DNA of 7,283 nucleotides, taken from positions 1 through 7,283 of the forward strand of contig JBKPRX010000064.1 in the NCBI GenBank assembly GCA_046734795.1, written 5' to 3'. Shown one piece after another: positions 1 to 4,948 of this stretch. The notes beneath the pieces are model-generated. The model was given only the letters and a program-made list of their open reading frames with translations, did no database searches and had not been told where the DNA came from. The position numbers were made by a program, and so were the translations under genes. Each line of letters begins with the position of its first letter. The first letter of the stretch is position 1. Source of the stretch: JBKPRX01 sp046734795. GTDB lineage: Bacteria; Actinomycetota; Thermoleophilia; Gaiellales; Gaiellaceae.

Positions 1-576
1 CTGCACCTCGACGTGACGCGCTCCTCCGACGAAGCGCTCGACGTAGAGCGTGCCGTCGCCGAACGCGGCTTCCGCCTCGCGCGCAGCGGATTCCTTCGCC
101 GCCTCGAGCTCGTCGGCGCTCTGCACGATTCGCATCCCGCGTCCGCCGCCCCCTGCGCTCGCCTTGACGAGGAGCGGGAAGCCGCCTTTCTCGTCCAGCA
201 CCGGAATCTCCGCGCGCCGGGCCAGCTCGCGCGCGCGCAGCTTCGAGCCCGCGAGCTCGAGCACTTCCGGCGGCGGGCCGACCCAAGTCAAGCCCGCGTC
301 GACGCAGCGACGTGCGAACGTCGCATCCTCCGCCAGGAAGCCGTAGCCGGGGTGAACGGCATCCGCGCCGGCGCGCACAGCCGCCTCGACGAGCCGCTCC
401 GCCGAGAGATACGAATCGACCGGCACTGCGGCATCGGCCTCGCGGACGAACGGGAGCGCAGTATCGGCCGGCGCATAGACGGCGACGGTCTCGATCCCGA
501 GCGCGCGACACGTGCGAAAGACGCGCCGTGCGATCTCGCCGCGGTTTGCAACGAGGAGCCTGCGGATCTCCGTCAT
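1..576 (-). CDS. Acyl-CoA carboxylase alpha subunit, biotin carboxylase domain (partial, 3' end off window)
   Basis: Reading leftward from the ATG at 574-576, the frame stays open for 192 codons to the window edge, so only the N-terminal part is present. The enzyme carboxylates biotin using ATP and bicarbonate for transfer by the beta subunit. Visible landmarks are the N-terminal ANRGEIARR (10-18), HPGYGFLAE (75-83), GSK with K112 (ATP-binding lysine, E. coli AccC K116), LLVK with K138 (K159), the glycine-rich ATP-grasp loop GGGGRGM (142-148), and RHVEVQ with H188 (H209). The K138-to-H188 spacing of 50 equals that of E. coli, but K112-to-K138 is 26 instead of 43, so about 17 residues are missing between IPVL and GFPLL. 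Later catalytic residues and any biotinyl (AMKM) domain lie outside the window. The start overlaps the beta-subunit stop by 4 bases (ATGA) and has a good ribosome binding site. Family is certain; the acyl substrate is unknown. Confidence 0.95.
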   Translation of the reverse strand, partial: MTEIRRLLVANRGEIARRVFRTCRALGIETVAVYAPADTALPFVREADAAVPVDSYLSAERLVEAAVRAGADAVHPGYGFLAEDATFARRCVDAGLTWVGPPPEVLELAGSKLRARELARRAEIPVLDEKGGFPLLVKASAGGGGRGMRIVQSADELEAAKESAAREAEAAFGDGTLYVERFVGGARHVEVQ

Positions 577-2168
577 CGAAAGACTCCGAAGCCGGTGGCA
601 CCCGCAACTTCGCGCGTATGCGCAGCCGACAAGGCGATGCCGAGCACGGTTCGCGTGTCGCGCGGGTCGATGATCCCGTCGTCGTAGACGCGAGCAGTCA
701 GATACAGCGCCGTCTCCTCGCGGCGAATCTGCGCCTCGATCGCGGCGCGCGTCGCGCGGTCAGCTTCCTCGTCCCACGTCTGCCCGCGCGCCTCCGCGGC
801 CTGCCGCCCGACGATCGAGAGCACGCCCGCGAGCTGCTCTGCGCCCATCACCGACGACTTCGCACCCGGCCACACGAACAGGAAGCGCGGGTTGTACGCG
901 CGACCGCACATGCCGTAGTTGCCTGCGCCGTACGACGCGCCGATGTTGATCGTGAAATGCGGCACGCGGCTGTTCGAGACCGCGTTGATCATCCGCGAGC
1001 CGAGCTTCACGATCCCGCGCTGCTCGTACTCGCGCCCGACGATGTAGCCGGTCGTGTTCTGCAAGAACAGCAACGGCACGTCGATCTGGTTCGCGAGCTG
1101 GATGAACTGCGTCGCTTTCTCCGACTCCTCGTTGAAGAGCACGCCGTGCCTGTTCGCGAGGACGCCGAGCGGGTAGCCGTGGACGGACGACCAGCCCGTG
1201 ACGAGGCTCGTGCCGTAGAGCGGCTTGAACTCGTCGAAGCGCGAACCGTCGACGACGCGCGCGAGCACGTCGCGCGGGTCGAACGGCTCGCGTAAGTCTG
1301 CCGAGGGAATGCCGAGCAGCTCGTCCGGATCGTAGAGCGGCTCGTCGGGCAGTTCGCTCGGCGCCGGCCCGCGCTTGCGCCAGTTCAAGCGCCGCACGAT
1401 CTGCCGGCCGAGGCGGATGCAGTCCAGCTCGTCCTGCGCCATGTAGTCGGCAAGCCCGCTCGTGCGCGCGTGCATCTCCGCGCCGCCGAGCTCCTCGTCG
1501 TTCGCGTCCTCACCCGTCGCCATCTTCACGAGCGGCGGTCCGCCGAGGAACACCTTCGCGCGCTCCTTCACCATCACCGTGTAGTCGCACATCCCCGGCA
1601 CGTACGCACCGCCCGCGGTTGAGTTGCCGAAGACGAGCGCGATCGTCGGGATGCCCGCGGCCGAGAGCTGCGTCAGGTCGCGAAAGTGACGTCCGCCGGG
1701 AATGAAGATCTCCGCCTGTGTCGGGAGGTCGGCGCCGCCCGACTCGACGAGCGACACGTACGGCAGCCGATTCTCGCGCGCGATGTCGGCCGCCCGTGCG
1801 CCCTTGCGCGCACCGAATGGATTCGTCGCGCCGCCGCGCACAGTCGGGTCGTTCGCGGTGATCAAGCACTCGATGCCCTCGATCACGCCGACGCCGGTGA
1901 CGAGGCTCGCGCCGACGGTGTAATCGGTTCCCCACGCGGCGAGCGGCGAGAGCTCGAGGAACGCCGAGTCGCGGTCGACGAGGAGCTCGATGCGTTCGCG
2001 CGGCAACAGCTTGCCGCGGGCGCGGTGGCGCTCGATGTAGCGCTCGCCACCACCGCCGCGTGCGACTGCGAGCTGCTCCTCGAGCTCGGCGAGCAGCTCG
2101 AGCGACGCGTCACGGTTCGCGCGGTAGCTGTCCGAGGCCGGGTCGACCCAGTTCGGCAGGACCGGCAT
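573..2168 (-). CDS. Acyl-CoA carboxylase carboxyltransferase (beta) subunit, MCC/GCC-like
   Basis: This 531-residue protein has the usual full length for a biotin-dependent carboxyltransferase beta subunit, which moves CO2 from carboxybiotin to an acyl-CoA. The N-terminal half has RHRARGKLLPRERI (48-60), VESGGADLPTQ (141-151), NSTAGGAYVPGM (182-193) and FLGGPPLVKMATGE (207-220). The C-terminal half has FLQNTTGYIVGREYEQRG (368-385), GASYGAGNYGMCGRAYNPRF (410-429) and VYDDGIIDPRDTR (494-506). The FLGGPPLVK, QNTTGYIVG and GNYGMCGRAY signatures are those of 3-methylcrotonyl- and geranyl-CoA carboxylases, not of propionyl-CoA carboxylase, which has a KAYGGAYDVM-like segment there. From memory, the closest relatives are mycobacterial AccD2-like proteins, whose substrate is not settled. 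The gene starts 5 bases after the ligase stop without a clear Shine-Dalgarno sequence, and its TGA overlaps the alpha-subunit ATG, which suits production of two subunits in balance. Family is very sure; exact substrate is not. Confidence 0.96.
   Translation of the reverse strand: MPVLPNWVDPASDSYRANRDASLELLAELEEQLAVARGGGGERYIERHRARGKLLPRERIELLVDRDSAFLELSPLAAWGTDYTVGASLVTGVGVIEGIECLITANDPTVRGGATNPFGARKGARAADIARENRLPYVSLVESGGADLPTQAEIFIPGGRHFRDLTQLSAAGIPTIALVFGNSTAGGAYVPGMCDYTVMVKERAKVFLGGPPLVKMATGEDANDEELGGAEMHARTSGLADYMAQDELDCIRLGRQIVRRLNWRKRGPAPSELPDEPLYDPDELLGIPSADLREPFDPRDVLARVVDGSRFDEFKPLYGTSLVTGWSSVHGYPLGVLANRHGVLFNEESEKATQFIQLANQIDVPLLFLQNTTGYIVGREYEQRGIVKLGSRMINAVSNSRVPHFTINIGASYGAGNYGMCGRAYNPRFLFVWPGAKSSVMGAEQLAGVLSIVGRQAAEARGQTWDEEADRATRAAIEAQIRREETALYLTARVYDDGIIDPRDTRTVLGIALSAAHTREVAGATGFGVFR
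584..587 (-). promoter_or_regulatory. Ribosome binding site (GGAG) of the biotin carboxylase gene
   Basis: On the minus strand GGAG (within CGGAGT) lies 7 bases before the ATG at 576, an ideal Shine-Dalgarno spacing. It sits inside the last codons of the beta-subunit gene. It is the only clear Shine-Dalgarno sequence found at the gene starts of this operon, and it supports the chosen start. Confidence 0.65.
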
Positions 2169-2173
2169 GCGGG

Positions 2174-3718
2174 CTAAGAAGAAGGCGCGGCTTCGGCGGC
2201 TTCGACGAGCATGCGCGCGTACTGCTGCCGCAACACGTTCTTCTGCACCTTGCCGGTCGACGTGCGCGGCATCTCGTCGGTGAAGACGACAGCCTTCGGC
2301 ACCTTGAAGTGCGAGAGGCGCGAGCGCACGGATTCGAGCACCTCGTCCTCAGTCAACGTCTCGCCGGGCTGCGGCGTGATCACCGCGGTCAGCGCCTCGC
2401 CCCAGCGCGGATGCGGCAGACCGATCACGACGCATTCGAGGATGCGCGGCTCGGCGTCGTAGAGCGCACGCTCGACCTCGATCGACGCGACGTTCTCGCC
2501 GCCGGTCTTGATCACGTCCTTCAAGCGGTCCTCGAACCAGAGGACGCCGTTCTCGTCGAAGCGGCCGACGTCACCGGAGTGGAACCAGCCGTAGCGGAAT
2601 GCCTCGTCGGTTGCCTCCGCGTCGTGAAGGTACTCGTTCATCGTCTGCGGGCTTCGGTAGACGATCTCGCCGACCTCGCCCGGAGGCAGCAAGTTGCCGT
2701 CGTCGTCCATGATCGCCGTCTGCACGTTCGGGATCTGACGGCCGACCGATCCCGGGAAGACGAGCTGATCCTCGGGCGGGAAAAGCGTCGTCAGCGGCGC
2801 CATCTCCGTCTGGCCGAACCCGAGCGCGAGGTTGCAACCGAACGAGTGCATCGCCGCGCGGAGATCCTCGTCGGGCATCGGCGCCATCCCATAGATGATC
2901 AGGTCGAGGCTCGAGAGGTCGTAGCGCGAGAAATCGGGAACCGCTTGCAGCGCGCGCAGCATCATCGGCAGGCCGACGAAGTTGTTGATCCGCTCGCGCT
3001 CGATCGTCTGCAGCAGGAGGTCGGGTTCGAACGTGCGCAGCATGACCATCGTGCTGCCGCGCAGGACTGCGACGGTCGAGAGCGCGAGCGTCGCCGTGTG
3101 GAAGAGAGGGAGCGTAAGCGCGTACCGCCACTCGTCACGAGCGCCCCACGCCATCGTGCCCGAGAGTGCGTTGATGTACACGTTGACGTGGCTCTGCACG
3201 ACGCCCTTCGGGGCCGAGGTCGTCCCGCTCGTGTACATGTAGCCGACCGGATCGCGGTCCTCGACGTAGCACTCGGGCTCGCTCGTGTCGTCTCCGACCT
3301 CGAACGGCGCCTCGAGGATCTCGAGCGAGTCCGGTACGACACCACGGAACATCGGCTCGATCAGCGCAAGCTTCGGCTTGCAGTGATCGACGACGTAAGC
3401 GACCTCGTTCGGTCCCCAGAGGAGGTTGATCGGGACCGCGACGGCGCCGATCTTCGCGCACGCGAAGTAGGCCTGGATGAACTCCATGCAGTTGCCGATC
3501 ACGACGAGCACCGGGTCCCCGCGCTCGACGCTGCGCTCGAGCAGCGTGTGCGCGAGCCGGTTCGTGAGCGCGTTCAGCTCCGAGTACGTGAACCTCCGGT
3601 CGCCGTCGACGATCGCCTCGGCGTCGCCCTTGCGCCAGGCGGTGCGCGTCATGATGTCGCCGACGTTGACGCGCTGGATGAGATTCCGGTCGAGCGTCTT
3701 CCGGTTGATCGCGCTCAT
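2174..3718 (-). CDS. AMP-dependent acyl-CoA synthetase (acyl-CoA ligase)
   Basis: This 514-residue enzyme of the ANL (adenylate-forming) superfamily would convert a carboxylic acid, ATP and CoA to acyl-CoA. All core motifs are intact: P-loop YTSGTTSAPKG (162-172), FGQTE (301-305), SGD with ATP-ribose-binding D383, the hinge and core motif DRLKDVIKTGGENV (397-410), and PRTSTGKVQK (484-493) with the catalytic lysine K490. The length fits a stand-alone cytoplasmic ligase; I see no signal peptide or membrane segment. The frame is open another 56 codons upstream, but that stretch lies inside the dehydrogenase gene and is Arg/Pro-rich shadow sequence. I chose the ATG at 3716-3718 (MSAINRKTL) because it overlaps the dehydrogenase TGA by one base (TGATG). 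No Shine-Dalgarno sequence is visible, so translation probably depends on coupling. The KTGGENVASIEVE form is common in fatty-acid and branched-acid ligases. The substrate is not readable from sequence. Confidence 0.95.
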   Translation of the reverse strand: MSAINRKTLDRNLIQRVNVGDIMTRTAWRKGDAEAIVDGDRRFTYSELNALTNRLAHTLLERSVERGDPVLVVIGNCMEFIQAYFACAKIGAVAVPINLLWGPNEVAYVVDHCKPKLALIEPMFRGVVPDSLEILEAPFEVGDDTSEPECYVEDRDPVGYMYTSGTTSAPKGVVQSHVNVYINALSGTMAWGARDEWRYALTLPLFHTATLALSTVAVLRGSTMVMLRTFEPDLLLQTIERERINNFVGLPMMLRALQAVPDFSRYDLSSLDLIIYGMAPMPDEDLRAAMHSFGCNLALGFGQTEMAPLTTLFPPEDQLVFPGSVGRQIPNVQTAIMDDDGNLLPPGEVGEIVYRSPQTMNEYLHDAEATDEAFRYGWFHSGDVGRFDENGVLWFEDRLKDVIKTGGENVASIEVERALYDAEPRILECVVIGLPHPRWGEALTAVITPQPGETLTEDEVLESVRSRLSHFKVPKAVVFTDEMPRTSTGKVQKNVLRQQYARMLVEAAEAAPSS

Positions 3719-4869
3719 CAGTACGACTTGGGCAGGCCGAGCGACTGCTGGGCGACGTAGTTGAGGATCATCTCGCGGCTCACCGGCGCCGTGCGGCTCA
3801 AGCGCGTGCCCCACCACATGTCCGTCAAGCCGAACTCCTTCGAGAAGCCGTTGCCACCGTGGACCTGGATCGCGGCGTCGACGCACGCGATCGCAGCCTC
3901 GGCTGACGCGTAGTTCGCCATGTTCGCCGCCTCGCCCGCGGGCTCGCCGTTGTCGTACTGCCAGGACGCCTTGTACGTCATCACCTTCGACAGCTCGAGC
4001 TCGATCTTCGCCTTCGCGAGCGGATGAGCGAGACCCTGGTGCGCGCCGATCGGCACGCCCCAGACGCGACGCTCCTTCGCGTACCGCACGGCCTTGTCGA
4101 GGGCGAGCCGCCCGGCGCCGACGGAGTACGCAGCGCCGGTGATGCGCTCCGGGTTGAGGCCGAAGAAGAGCTGGGTGAAACCGTCGCCGTCTTCGCCGAT
4201 CAAGTTGTCGGCAGGCACGCGCACGTCCTCGAAGAAGAGCGTGAACTGCTTCTCCGGGATCACGAGCGCAACGTCGATCGGATGCTTCGTCAGCGCGGGC
4301 GCGTCGGTGGGGACGGCGAAGAGCGACAGCCGGCCGCGGCCGCGTTCGTCTTCACCCGTGCGTGCGACGACGAGGACGTTCTCCGCTTCGTCGACGCCGG
4401 AGATGTAGTACTTCGTGCCGCGGATCACCCAGTCGTCGCCGTCGCGCCGTGCGGTGGTCGACAGGTTCCAGCTGTTCGAGCCTGCGTCGGGCTCCGTGAT
4501 CGCGAAGACCATCGTCTCGCGGCCGGTCGCGATCCCCGGGAGCCAGCGCGACTTCTGCGCGTCGGTGCCGAACGCGTTGATGATCGCGCCGCTGATCGCA
4601 GGCGAGACGACGATCAAGAGCAACGGGCAACCGGCGGCGCCGAGCTCCTCGCAGACGATCGCGAGCTCCGTGATGCCGAGTCCGCCGCCGCCGTACTCCT
4701 CCGGCAGGTTGACGCCGATGAAGCCGGCCTCCGCAACCGCGTCCCAGAGCTCCGTCGACTTCTCGCCCGCGCGGGCGCGGTCGCGGAACCACGCCTCGCC
4801 GAAGTCGGATGCGATTCCGGCGACGCTCCGCCGCAGGAGCTCTTGCTCGGTCGTCTCGGCGAAGAGCAC
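3718..4869 (-). CDS. Acyl-CoA dehydrogenase family protein
   Basis: This 383-residue flavoprotein has the standard family length and would introduce an alpha,beta double bond into an acyl-CoA, passing electrons to ETF. The all-alpha N-terminal domain includes LPEEYGGGGLG (55-65). The FAD/substrate segment is VFAITEPDAGSN (121-132). The C-terminal domain has RRVWGVPIGAHQG (267-279) and IQVHGGNGFSKEFGLTD (334-350). The usual C-terminal YEGT motif carrying the MCAD-type catalytic Glu is absent; the matching stretch reads TAPVSREM (360-367). A glutamate, E241 in GLNPERI, sits at the LCAD/isovaleryl-CoA dehydrogenase position instead. The start is GTG at 4867-4869 (MLFAETTEQELLRR), which resembles the usual family N-terminus. 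The open frame continues upstream to 5211 but would overlap the divergent gene, and I found no other ATG or GTG in frame between 4869 and 4948. It is the first gene of the minus-strand operon. Substrate is unknown; a branched acyl-CoA is suggested by context. Confidence 0.94.
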   Translation of the reverse strand: MLFAETTEQELLRRSVAGIASDFGEAWFRDRARAGEKSTELWDAVAEAGFIGVNLPEEYGGGGLGITELAIVCEELGAAGCPLLLIVVSPAISGAIINAFGTDAQKSRWLPGIATGRETMVFAITEPDAGSNSWNLSTTARRDGDDWVIRGTKYYISGVDEAENVLVVARTGEDERGRGRLSLFAVPTDAPALTKHPIDVALVIPEKQFTLFFEDVRVPADNLIGEDGDGFTQLFFGLNPERITGAAYSVGAGRLALDKAVRYAKERRVWGVPIGAHQGLAHPLAKAKIELELSKVMTYKASWQYDNGEPAGEAANMANYASAEAAIACVDAAIQVHGGNGFSKEFGLTDMWWGTRLSRTAPVSREMILNYVAQQSLGLPKSY

Positions 4870-4948
4870 GTGCGGAGCGTATCGCCCTGCCGCCCGCTCG
4901 GCCAGGCCCGATCGCGCTAGGCCCCTGCCGGTGTGCGAGACTGCCGCC
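4870..4948. promoter_or_regulatory. Divergent intergenic promoter region
   Basis: These 79 bases separate the start of the minus-strand catabolic operon from the plus-strand molybdenum hydroxylase and must hold at least the upstream control for both. A candidate minus-strand -10 hexamer lies at 4876-4881. On the plus strand only weak -10 candidates are seen: GAGACT at 4937-4942, spaced so that transcription would begin at GTG 4949, and TAGGCC at 4918-4923. The octamer CCCTGCCG occurs twice in direct orientation (4885-4892 and 4923-4930), and its core CTGCCG a third time at 4941-4946. No convincing -35 box or long palindrome was found. That the region is a promoter follows from gene arrangement; the individual elements are tentative. 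Confidence 0.6.
4876..4881 (-). promoter_or_regulatory. Candidate -10 box (TACGCT) for leaderless transcription of the dehydrogenase operon
   Basis: Read on the minus strand the hexamer is TACGCT, a match to the actinobacterial TANNNT pattern. Six bases (4875-4870) separate it from the GTG at 4869, which would place transcription start on the first base of the start codon. Leaderless mRNAs beginning at ATG or GTG are common in Actinobacteria. This agrees with the lack of a Shine-Dalgarno sequence just before this GTG. No good -35 box is seen. Confidence 0.4.

Noticed and set aside
312..1295. 327-codon plus-strand open frame antisense to the two carboxylase genes
   Set aside because: It is a composition artefact; the carboxylase subunits on the other strand are unmistakable.
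2060..3760. 566-codon plus-strand open frame antisense to the ligase
   Set aside because: It shows the same Arg/Val/Asp-rich shadow composition, with no recognisable domain, and it overlaps a ligase gene with all its motifs intact.
4902..4928. Possible inverted repeat CCAGG...CCCTG in the intergenic region
   Set aside because: Only about four bases pair cleanly and the arms are not symmetric; this is expected by chance at this GC content.
4415..4948. N-terminal extension of the molybdenum hydroxylase frame to an upstream ATG
   Set aside because: The extension is antisense to the dehydrogenase gene and unlike the family. Homology begins at MANVIGQR, codon 4949.
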